Positions 8,722 to 18,800 of a stretch of 64,000 nucleotides of DNA are shown piece after piece (position 1 is the stretch's first letter; every line of letters begins with the position of its first letter). The notes beneath the pieces were generated by a model. The model was given only the letters and a program-made list of their open reading frames with translations, did not search any database and had not been told where the DNA came from. The DNA comes from Pedobacter lusitanus (GTDB taxonomy: Bacteria > Bacteroidota > Bacteroidia > Sphingobacteriales > Sphingobacteriaceae). The DNA lies in assembly GCF_040026395.1 (NCBI RefSeq), contig NZ_CP157278.1:3286001-3350000 (forward strand), read 5' to 3'. A program made the translations under genes and the position numbers.

Positions 8722-10155
8722 ATGATCGATTTACAGCTAACAGACAAAACTCATGATGAAGCCCGCCAGGGTGAAGCCCTGATTGTTGAGGCCCCGAAAC
8801 TGCTTAATGCGAGAAAGCTATATATTGAAAGTTATGGTTGTCAGATGAACTTTGCTGATAGTGAAATTGTTGCGTCTATCCTGCTGGATCAGGGTTATGA
8901 GACGACAGGCAACTATCAGGAAGCAGATGCAATTTTCATCAATACCTGCTCCATCAGAGAGAATGCCGAACAGCGTGTACGTAACAGATTATCGCAGTTC
9001 GGTATAGAAAAACGTAAAAACCCAAAACTGATTGTCGGCGTACTGGGCTGCATGGCAGAACGTTTAAAATCCAAATTCCTGGAAGAAGAGAAGCTGGTAG
9101 ACGTGGTTGTTGGCCCTGATGCCTATCGTGATCTGCCTCAGTTGTTAGAACAGGTGGGCGAAGGTCAGAAAGCGATCAATGTACTGTTATCAAGAGAAGA
9201 GACTTATGCAGATATCAGCCCGGTCCGCTTAAACGGAAATGGGATTACTGCTTTCATTTCCATTATGCGTGGTTGTGATAATATGTGCTCTTTCTGCGTG
9301 GTTCCTTTTACCAGAGGACGCGAACGCAGCCGTGACCCGCATTCTATTCTGGCAGAAGCACAGGATCTATATGACCGCGGTTACAAAGAAGTTACACTGC
9401 TTGGACAGAATGTGGACTCTTACAAATGGAAAGGTAAAGAAGAAGCGGAAGACGGAGCAGAAATTATGGTCAACTTTGCCCAGTTACTGGAAAAAGTAGC
9501 ATTGATCAGCCCGGAACTGCGTGTTCGTTTCTCAACTTCTCATCCTAAAGATATCACTGACGAAGTATTATATACGATTAAAAAGCATGATAACATCTGT
9601 AACAATATCCACTTGCCTGTACAATCGGGAAATAGCAGGATACTGGAACTGATGAATCGTACCTATACCCGTGAATGGTATATTAACAGGATTGATGCAA
9701 TCAGAAATATTATTCCGGATTGTGCAATTTCTACAGATATCATCGCAGGTTTCTGTACAGAGACTGAAGAAGAACATCAGGAAACATTGAGTATGATGGA
9801 TTATGTGGGTTATGATTTTGCTTTCTGTTTCAGTTATTCTGAAAGACCGGGAACCATGGCAGCGAGAAAACTCGAGGATGATATTCCTGAGGAAGTAAAA
9901 AAACGACGCCTGCAGGAAATCCTGTTAAAGCAACAGTCTACTTCTCATTACAGACTGCAAAAGTCTGTAGGAAAAACGGTTAGAATCCTGGTAGAAGGTT
10001 TCTCCAAAAAATCTGACAAAGATCTTTGCGGCAGAAATGACCAGAATGCCATGATCGTATTCCCGGCAGTAGAAAATGTTATGCCCGGACAATATGTAAA
10101 CGTCATTATTGAGCGTTGTACATCTGCAACATTACTGGGCAGAATTACAGATTAG
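8722..10155 (+). CDS. miaB: tRNA-2-methylthio-N6-dimethylallyladenosine synthase
   Basis: Radical-SAM methylthiotransferase that converts i6A37 to ms2i6A37 in tRNAs reading UNN codons; cytosolic. Domain order: an N-terminal UPF0004/MTTase domain with the auxiliary-cluster cysteines ([28 protein letters not shown]), a radical-SAM domain with [19 protein letters not shown] (CxxxCxxC), and a C-terminal TRAM domain ([16 protein letters not shown], with CGRND). Length (477 residues) is normal. The ATG at 8722 is preferred over the TTG at 8695 because the latter lies in the -7 box. About 40 bases separate it from the sigma-54 activator gene, so the two may be cotranscribed. Confidence 0.95.
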   Translation: MIDLQLTDKTHDEARQGEALIVEAPKLLNARKLYIESYGCQMNFADSEIVASILLDQGYETTGNYQEADAIFINTCSIRENAEQRVRNRLSQFGIEKRKNPKLIVGVLGCMAERLKSKFLEEEKLVDVVVGPDAYRDLPQLLEQVGEGQKAINVLLSREETYADISPVRLNGNGITAFISIMRGCDNMCSFCVVPFTRGRERSRDPHSILAEAQDLYDRGYKEVTLLGQNVDSYKWKGKEEAEDGAEIMVNFAQLLEKVALISPELRVRFSTSHPKDITDEVLYTIKKHDNICNNIHLPVQSGNSRILELMNRTYTREWYINRIDAIRNIIPDCAISTDIIAGFCTETEEEHQETLSMMDYVGYDFAFCFSYSERPGTMAARKLEDDIPEEVKKRRLQEILLKQQSTSHYRLQKSVGKTVRILVEGFSKKSDKDLCGRNDQNAMIVFPAVENVMPGQYVNVIIERCTSATLLGRITD

Positions 10156-10197
10156 AAAAGAAATACATCCTGGTGAGACTTTAAATATAAAATTATT

Positions 10198-11433
10198 TTG
10201 GACGTACAAGATATTAAAAACCGATTCGGAATTATTGGTGGTTCTCCACTTTTAAACCGTGCTATTGATATTGCCAGACAGGTAGCACCAACGGATATGT
10301 CAGTATTGATTACTGGTGAAAGTGGTAGCGGAAAAGAAGTGTTTTCGCACATTATACACCAGATGAGCACCCGTAAACACGGTGCCTTTATTGCCGTAAA
10401 CTGCGGAGCAATTCCTGAAGGTACAATTGACTCAGAATTATTCGGACATGAGAAAGGGTCTTTTACTGGTGCACATGAAGCACGTAAAGGCTATTTTGAA
10501 GTCGCTAACGGAGGAACAATCTTTCTGGATGAGGTTGCTGAATTACCTCTGGGTACTCAGGCCCGTTTATTAAGGATACTGGAAAGCGGAGAATACCTGC
10601 GGGTAGGTTCTTCAAAAGTACAGAAAACAGATGTTCGTATTATTGCAGCCACCAACGTGGATGTTTACAACAGGGTTAAATCCGGCAAATTCCGTGAGGA
10701 TTTATATTACCGTTTAAATACCGTGCCTTTGCGTATTCCTGCGCTGCATGAACGTAAAGAGGATATTTTCCTGTTATTCAGAAAATTCTCTGCTGATTTC
10801 AGCGACAAATACCGCAGCCCGGGTATCCACCTGGAACCGGATGCCATACAAATGCTGAGTAATTACAGCTGGCCCGGCAACGTAAGACAGCTGAAAAATA
10901 TCGCTGAACAGATCTGTGTATTAGAGAAAGACCGTAACGTAACAGCCAATGCCTTATTAAGCTATATTCCCAATGAAGGCGGCAGCAATCTGCCTGTAGC
11001 ATTGAACAATGGTAACAATAAAGAGGATTTTTCTGAACGGGATATTCTTTACAAGGTTCTTTTTGATATGAAAAAGGACATGATGGATCTAAAAAAACTG
11101 GTTGCTGAAATTATTCAGAGCGGCGGAAATACTTCGCATATCATGGAAGAGAATCCGCATTATATCAATCAGCTTTATCAGGAAGTAGATCAGACCGGTA
11201 ATACGGAGTCCACTTTCATGATCAAAAAGTCTCCTCAAAGTACACCTGTAGATTATAACTACACCCATGATGCGGAAGAAGTGGAAGAGTCATTATCCCT
11301 GATTGACAAAGAATCTGATTTAATCAAAAAGGCCCTTAAAAAACATAAAGGCAAACGTAAGTTCGCGGCTCAGGAACTGGGAATCTCAGAACGTACGTTA
11401 TACAGAAAAATCAAGGAACTCAACTTAAATTAG
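10198..11433 (+). CDS. Sigma-54-dependent transcriptional activator lacking a receiver domain
   Basis: AAA+ enhancer-binding protein that remodels sigma-54 RNA polymerase. Residues about 10-240 carry Walker A GESGSGKE, the sigma-54 contact loop as GSFTGA (usual form GAFTGA), Walker B GGTIFLDEV and R-finger region FREDLYYRLN. The C-terminus (about 375-411) is a Fis-type helix-turn-helix (KRKFAAQELGISERTLYRKIKEL). No N-terminal sensory or receiver domain is present, so activity must be controlled by another route. The start is the TTG at 10198, because the residues that follow (DVQDIKNRFGIIG) match how homologues begin and no usable ATG precedes the ATPase. Followed after 2-20 bp by the LptE-like gene. 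Confidence 0.88.
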   Translation: MDVQDIKNRFGIIGGSPLLNRAIDIARQVAPTDMSVLITGESGSGKEVFSHIIHQMSTRKHGAFIAVNCGAIPEGTIDSELFGHEKGSFTGAHEARKGYFEVANGGTIFLDEVAELPLGTQARLLRILESGEYLRVGSSKVQKTDVRIIAATNVDVYNRVKSGKFREDLYYRLNTVPLRIPALHERKEDIFLLFRKFSADFSDKYRSPGIHLEPDAIQMLSNYSWPGNVRQLKNIAEQICVLEKDRNVTANALLSYIPNEGGSNLPVALNNGNNKEDFSERDILYKVLFDMKKDMMDLKKLVAEIIQSGGNTSHIMEENPHYINQLYQEVDQTGNTESTFMIKKSPQSTPVDYNYTHDAEEVEESLSLIDKESDLIKKALKKHKGKRKFAAQELGISERTLYRKIKELNLN

Positions 11434-11453
11434 TTATGACACCATATACACCG

Positions 11454-11963
11454 ATGAAAAAAATCTGTTTGCTGTTATTGCTTCCTGCACTTACTTTATT
11501 GAATTCATGTTCTGTAAAATTAAACGGCGCATCTATTCCTGCAGAGATGAAAACTGTAACGGTAGCTTATTTCGAAAATAATGCGCCATTGGTTATTCCA
11601 ACATTAAGTGCTGATTTTACCGAGGCATTAAAACTGCGCATCAGGAACCAGACACGTCTTGCTGTTACGCAAAGTAACGCGGATGCAATTTTTGAAGGCA
11701 GAATTACTGGTTATGATATTAAACCTATCGCACTGCAAAATAATAATGCACCGAGTGCGGGTGGAAACAGGCTGACCATCAGAATCAGCGTAAAATACAC
11801 GAATAATCTGAGTCCTAAACAGAGTTTCGAGGAATCTTTTGAAAGATTCAAGGATTTCAACATGGGTTCTCAGAGCCTGGAATCTGTTCAGAATCAATTA
11901 AATAAGGACATCAATGCACAGCTTACTGAAGATATATTCAACAGGGCTTTTGCACAGTGGTAA
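11454..11963 (+). CDS. lptE: LptE-like lipopolysaccharide-assembly lipoprotein
   Basis: Outer-membrane lipoprotein that in the LPS transport system plugs and assembles the LptD barrel. With the start at the MKK codon (11454, six codons inside the longest frame) there is a lipoprotein signal peptide with lipobox LLNSC, then a roughly 150-residue alpha/beta domain (VAYFENNAPLVIPTLS, TRLAVTQSNADAIFEGRITGY, beta-rich IRISVKY, C-terminal helix QLTEDIFNRAFAQW), as in the Bacteroidota LptE family. It follows the sigma-54 activator without a gap, so both are probably on one transcript. Sequence identity in this family is low; the call rests on length, signal and pattern. Confidence 0.8.
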   Translation: MKKICLLLLLPALTLLNSCSVKLNGASIPAEMKTVTVAYFENNAPLVIPTLSADFTEALKLRIRNQTRLAVTQSNADAIFEGRITGYDIKPIALQNNNAPSAGGNRLTIRISVKYTNNLSPKQSFEESFERFKDFNMGSQSLESVQNQLNKDINAQLTEDIFNRAFAQW

Positions 11964-12003
11964 AGAAACAGTCATACCGTTCATAAAAATGAATTTCAAT
12001 CGT

Positions 12004-12011
12004 TAACTTAG
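12004..12011 (+). promoter_or_regulatory. Candidate -7 box for a leaderless transcript
   Basis: TAACTTAG, a TAnnTTnG variant, ends 4 nt (TCTC) before the GTG at 12016, the same spacing seen at sdaA, clpS and the HD-hydrolase gene. No clear -33 TTG is present, so support comes from the repeated geometry only. Confidence 0.35.
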
Positions 12012-12015
12012 TCTC

Positions 12016-13104
12016 GTGAAGCTGGATAAAAACATACAACAACAACTTGCTGAATTAATAGCGGACCCTCAAAAGGCTTCTCCGCAGCATTCGGCTATGT
12101 TGAGTGATTTGTTGCAGATGTACCCTTATTATCAACCTTTGCATCTGCTATTGGCCAAAGCTGATCTGCAGCGCGCAAAAGACACCAATCAGCTTGCTCA
12201 GGCTTCTCTTTATACCAACGGCTCTTTATTACACCATTTCCTGTTCAGAAAGGAAAACAAAGCAGCAAATTTCCTGATTGTCAATGGCTGTAATGGGGTA
12301 AGGGAAGAAAATGAACAGGAGATACTTGATCAGCAGGAGATTTATGAAGAAATTGCTGAAGTTGATCATACCAATTATCGCCCGTTTAAAAATTCCGAAC
12401 ATCCTGCCGAAACTATAAATACAGAGGAAACTGCTGAGCGTAAAAATTCTCTGGAAGATGATTTTGTATTTGAAAGCATCGCCTCATCAGATTTCTTCGC
12501 CTTTGAACAGAACTTTAGTACTGAGGTTATTGAACAGCAGGAAAAAGAACCTGAACAGGTAATTCCGGTAATTGAAGAACATGAATCTGCAGCAGCAGCC
12601 GAAGTGGAAAACAGTCAGATAAGTAATTATCATGATGAAAATTTACCTTACACCTTTTTATGGTGGCTGGCTAAAACCCGCAAAGAACACCAGAGTATCT
12701 TTCAGCCTTATGCTGTACCCAAAACAAATAATTCTCAGGAACTGCAGCAGCAATATGTAGAGCATATTTTTCATATACAAAGTCACCTGACCGGAAATGA
12801 AACCCTGCTGGAAAATGAAGAACAGCACAGGCCGGCAACAAAGGATGCAGAAATTATAGAGAGCTTTATCAAAAATGATCCGCAGATTATGCCTCCCAAA
12901 GCAGAGCAGATCGATAATGAAAACAAAGCGAAGAAAAGTGCAGAGGATCAGAACGACCTTGTATCTGAAACACTGGCCAATATTTACATCGAGCAAATGC
13001 TTTACGACAAGGCTATAGATACTTATGAAAAATTAAGTTTGAAGTTTCCAGAAAAAAGACGTTACTTTGCCGACCTTATCCAATCTATAGAAAAGAAAAT
13101 TTAA
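12016..13104 (+). CDS. Conserved hypothetical protein, acidic, possible helical repeats
   Basis: A 362-residue protein starting with GTG (next residues KLDKNIQQQLAELI). The N-terminal ~90 residues (SDLLQMYPYYQPLHLLLAKADLQ) and C-terminal ~60 (SETLANIYIEQMLYDKAIDTYEKLSLKFPEKRRYFADLI) look like helical, TPR-type hairpins; the middle is acidic and Glu/Gln-rich, probably disordered. No signal peptide or membrane segment. It lies between lptE and secG, 14 bp before secG, and probably shares its transcript. Function unknown; the placement hints at an envelope or secretion-related role but does not show it. Confidence 0.7.
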   Translation: MKLDKNIQQQLAELIADPQKASPQHSAMLSDLLQMYPYYQPLHLLLAKADLQRAKDTNQLAQASLYTNGSLLHHFLFRKENKAANFLIVNGCNGVREENEQEILDQQEIYEEIAEVDHTNYRPFKNSEHPAETINTEETAERKNSLEDDFVFESIASSDFFAFEQNFSTEVIEQQEKEPEQVIPVIEEHESAAAAEVENSQISNYHDENLPYTFLWWLAKTRKEHQSIFQPYAVPKTNNSQELQQQYVEHIFHIQSHLTGNETLLENEEQHRPATKDAEIIESFIKNDPQIMPPKAEQIDNENKAKKSAEDQNDLVSETLANIYIEQMLYDKAIDTYEKLSLKFPEKRRYFADLIQSIEKKI

Positions 13105-13118
13105 CCATTTAACATACT

Positions 13119-13478
13119 ATGCTTTTTTTAATTATTTTATTGATCATTATTTGTGTTGCATTAGGTCTGTTTGTTTTAATACAAAATCCTAAAGGCGGTG
13201 GTCTTGCAACAGGCGGATCGGGCAGCAATATGTTCGGCGTACAACGTACCGGTGATGTACTTGAAAAAGGCACCTGGGTACTTTTAACGTTAATCGTGGT
13301 TGTTTCTCTTGCAATTACTGCTATTGGTAAAACCGGCTCAACCGGAACTACAGGCGGCGGAGATTCAAAAATTCAGCAGCAATTGGATAAAACACCTACA
13401 CCTTCACCAATTGGCGGCGGCGTAAAACCAGCTCCTGCTACTACTACTCCTGCAACTCAGGAAGCTCCAAAAAAATAA
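13119..13478 (+). CDS. secG: Preprotein translocase subunit SecG
   Basis: Small accessory subunit of the SecYEG channel. Two membrane helices (about 2-20 and 50-69) flank the signature cytoplasmic loop QNPKGGGLATGGSGSNMFGVQRTGD. The C-terminus adds a Thr/Pro/Ala-rich low-complexity tail (about 85-119), common in Bacteroidota SecG. Length 119. Starts 14 bases after the upstream gene and is followed by a strong terminator, so it is the last gene of its operon. Confidence 0.93.
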   Translation: MLFLIILLIIICVALGLFVLIQNPKGGGLATGGSGSNMFGVQRTGDVLEKGTWVLLTLIVVVSLAITAIGKTGSTGTTGGGDSKIQQQLDKTPTPSPIGGGVKPAPATTTPATQEAPKK

Positions 13479-13496
13479 GCTAAAACACATTTTCAG

Positions 13497-13533
13497 GAAG
13501 CCCGTCAGAAATATTTCTGACGGGCTTCTTTCG
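13497..13533 (+). terminator. Rho-independent terminator after secG
   Basis: A 15-bp perfect inverted repeat (13497-13511 with 13514-13528, core CCCGTCAGAAA) with a 2-nt centre is followed by a T-rich tract. It separates the secG transcript from groESL. Confidence 0.85.
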
Positions 13534-13698
13534 TTTATCCCTGCCAGTCTGACACAAAAAAAAACAGGCAATAATCCATTAGCTGACAAGCCTGTGTAAA
13601 TTTGGCAACCAATAGCCCCTTGGCATAAAAACTGATGTATCTTTAATGTTATTACAAAATTTATACGTTAACCTTTAAATTAAAACAATAATTAAGTT

Positions 13699-13992
13699 AT
13701 GGCTTTAAACATTAAACCCATTGCAGATAGAGTAGTTGTTGAAGCTGCTCCTGCCGAAGAAAAAACTGCTTCGGGTATTTATATCCCGGATACAGCTAAA
13801 GAAAAACCTCAGCAAGGAACAGTAGTTGCAGTTGGCCCGGGTAAATATGCCGAGTTAACAGGAAACTTAGTACCATTGAGCGTTAAAGTTGGTGATGTAG
13901 TTTTATATGGCAAATACGGAGGTACTGAAATTACCTTTGAAGGTAAAGAGTATCTTATTATGCGTGAAACTGATCTTTACGCAGTTCTTTAG
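13699..13992 (+). CDS. groES: Co-chaperonin GroES
   Basis: Ten-kilodalton heptameric lid of the GroEL folding chamber, cytosolic. The 97 residues show the family order: [38 protein letters not shown] with the mobile loop, then [14 protein letters not shown] and [12 protein letters not shown]. It is followed after 53 bp by groEL in the standard bicistronic order. The 220-bp upstream region has no CIRCE-type inverted repeat and no clear TAnnTTTG box, so the heat-shock control element is not identified. Confidence 0.97.
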   Translation: MALNIKPIADRVVVEAAPAEEKTASGIYIPDTAKEKPQQGTVVAVGPGKYAELTGNLVPLSVKVGDVVLYGKYGGTEITFEGKEYLIMRETDLYAVL

Positions 13993-14030
13993 TTGCTGGT
14001 TTAATTCTGGCAAATCTCACCAAATATTAA

Positions 14031-15686
<1,656 letters not shown>

Positions 15687-15708
15687 GTCAATTCTGTTAA
15701 TTACTAAT

Positions 15709-15743
15709 TAAAACCTCCAGTCTAAAAACTGGAGGTTTTTTAT
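15709..15743 (+). terminator. Rho-independent terminator after groEL
   Basis: AAAACCTCCAG (15710-15720) pairs with CTGGAGGTTTT (from 15730), loop of about 9 nt, followed by Ts. It ends the groESL operon. Confidence 0.9.
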
Positions 15744-15823
15744 GTTATAGAAATTTTAACTCGTTGTAAGGCAGTTGTTTGGAAAATTAGATTCTATTTT
15801 CTAAATTGATATACCGATACAAT

Positions 15824-18800
15824 ATGAGGAAAATTCTAACTGTTTTTTTCGCTCTCTTCCTTAATATTATATCCTTTCATTCCAATGCCCAGCTTACTAT
15901 TGGAATGGTGGATGCAGGCCCCTATACGCCCGGGTCAACCATTAGCGCCACTTTTACTATTGGAACAAACAGTTGTATTAAGATTGGTAATACGTTTAAT
16001 CTGTACCTGGTGGACGCCGGAGGGAACGAAGTTTCCATCGGAACGTATAATGGATTCTACTCTACTTTTGTCAATGGGGTTATTCCTTCAGGTATAACGG
16101 CAGGCACAGGTTATAAAGTAAGGGTTAAATCTTCAAACCCGGCGTTGAGCTCTGATTTATCTGCCGCTTTCGAAATTAAAGCTGGCACAGCGGTTACCGC
16201 AGGTGTTAGCAGCGTAGCTTCTACCATCAGTAACAATCCGCTGACTTTTGGCTCTTGTAACAGCACAGATAATACAAATTTCAATTTCACCAATACTTCT
16301 TCCACTAATCAGGTAACCGCCACAGTTAACAATGAATTAAATCCGGGAACTCCGGTCACCTTAACTTATTCGGCTACTACTCCGGTAAATACTTTTAAAG
16401 CAAATCTGGCTCACTATACCGTTTTTGTTAAAGCAACTGCACCTGACGGGACGGTTGGGACACATGCCTATTTTCTGATTAACAATCTTGCAGTGACAGC
16501 GTTTACTACTTCCAGTAGCAATACGGTTTGTTACCCGATTGGTTCTTTTGAATATGGTGTTACTGTTAATGGTTCCAGTGGTATTTCAGCCAATTTCCCG
16601 GGGAACACGTATAAAATAGACTGGGGAGATGGAACATCCAATGAATATACAATCTGCGATATCATCTCAAACAGCAATAAGGTACAGCATACCTTTACCA
16701 AATCATCCTGCGGATTCACTTATACAACAGGTAATCAAACTACCTATAATGCATTCGGAATTAATGTGGGTGTCTACAGTCCTTATTGCGGGGCAATAGG
16801 CACGCCAATTTCCACAACGGCAAGGGTTGTGTCCAGACCGATAAACAGATTCAGTGCTCCCGCTGTAGCTTGTCTTGGTGATCATCTGGCGATAACCAAC
16901 CAATCTACTGCCGGACAGAATCCAAATTCGACTTCTTCTGGCTGTACCGATAATCAAATTTTTTATACGTGGTATGCAAATGGCGTAGCTGTTGCTACGG
17001 ATGTCCCTTTTTCATTTATCCCGGATATTGTATTCACTTCCAAAGGCAAACACAAGATCAGGCTTACCGCCAGGAGCGCGGGTAACTGCCAGCCAGATGA
17101 TGCGGAGCAGGAAGTATGTGTACAGGATCCTCCAAAACCCAGCTTTGATCTGGGTAATCCGCTGATCTGTCTTAACCCGGGTACTTTAACTCCGGCCAAT
17201 ACTTCTGTACTGGATAATACCTGTCCGGCGGCGCTGCCTGTTTTCAAATGGGTAATTACCCCTCCGGCTGGTGTCCCGCTGTCCAGTATCACTTTTGATC
17301 CTGCTAATCCGGCTCCTCAGTTTAAGTTCACTCAGATTGGTGTATATAATGTCACTTTAACTATCCAGTCGGGAACTTGTTCTGTGACGAGTGCATCACA
17401 GAAAATCGTAGTCAACACACAGCCGCAGGCATCTCTTTCGCCAGACAAAACTCTTTGCGCAATTGGAAATTACACTTTTGGCACCGCAACCGGACCGACC
17501 CAGACTACACTGAGCGGGACAGCAGAAGAAATAGCGGGAACTTACAACTGGACAGTAACCGGAAATACCAATTATACTTTTGTTGCTCCGGATGGCCCGT
17601 CTACAAAATATCCAACAATAAATTTTTCTGATTATGGTACTTATACGGTAACAGTAACCCATACCAACAACTGCGGTACGATTACCAAAACACAAAACAT
17701 TACCTTTTCTAAATCTCCTAAACCGGAAATAACTGCTTTACCAAGCGCGGTCTGTTATAATGCAGCGATTAACTTAACGGGAAAAATAATTGATGATAAT
17801 CCGAATACTAAATTTGAATGGATAGGCAACGGAGGCGTTTTCTCTGCTCTGTCAGATCTGATTACAACTTATACCCCCACAGCCGCTGAACGCATTGCAG
17901 GAACTGCGACAATTATACTGCGGGTCAAAACAGGTCTCCCTGATCCATGTGCCCAGGTTGAAGCCAGTTTACCGGTGCAGATCTACCCTAACAATACAGG
18001 CACCAATGTCACCCAAAATATCTGCTCTGGTCAGCGGGCATTTCATACACCTGCATCCAGTGTACCCGGCAGCACTTTCAGCTGGACGGCAGCAAATGCA
18101 GACGGAATGGCTAGTGGTTTTACACCTGCGGGAACCGGTGCTATTAATGACGTGATCACCAATAGCAATGCAACGGCCAATGCTGTGGTAGTTTATACCA
18201 TTACTCCTCAAAGCAATAGCTGTGATGGAGTTCCCTATACTTTTACAGCAACGATTACCCCTATCCCGGTAATCACGCCTGCCGCGCCACAGTTTGCCAT
18301 CTGTGGTAATGAACATGCTGGTATCACCATGTCTTCAACGATAACAGGTACCAAATATACCTGGACCAGTACAGCAACTGCAGGAATTACTGGTAATACG
18401 AATCAGGGAGTGCCTGCAGCAGTTACTTCTATTGATGACATCTTATCAAACAGCGGTGCTGTACAGGGAACAGTTACTTATGTGATTACACCGGTTTCCG
18501 GCACAGGATGTCAGGGTGCAGCTGTAACGGTAACGGTAAAGATTGATCCGGCGATTACTGCTGCCAATGCCGGCCCCGCCCAGCTACTCTGTAACCAGTT
18601 AGCAGCAACAATGGCGGGTAATAATCCAAAGGCCGGAGAAACAGGTTTATGGTCTCTCGTTTCAGGAACTGCCACTATTACTGATGCGTCGAATCCTACG
18701 ACTACAATTACGGGATTAACAGGTGGACAGACCTACGTGCTGAGATGGACAATCAAAGGTCCTTCTAACTGTACGCCCACTTCTGCTGATGTGACAATCA

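Noticed and set aside
13620..13645. TTGGCA...TATCTTTA as the groESL promoter
   Set aside because: The last base of the -7 box is wrong and the spacing (15 nt) does not fit; no CIRCE element was seen either.
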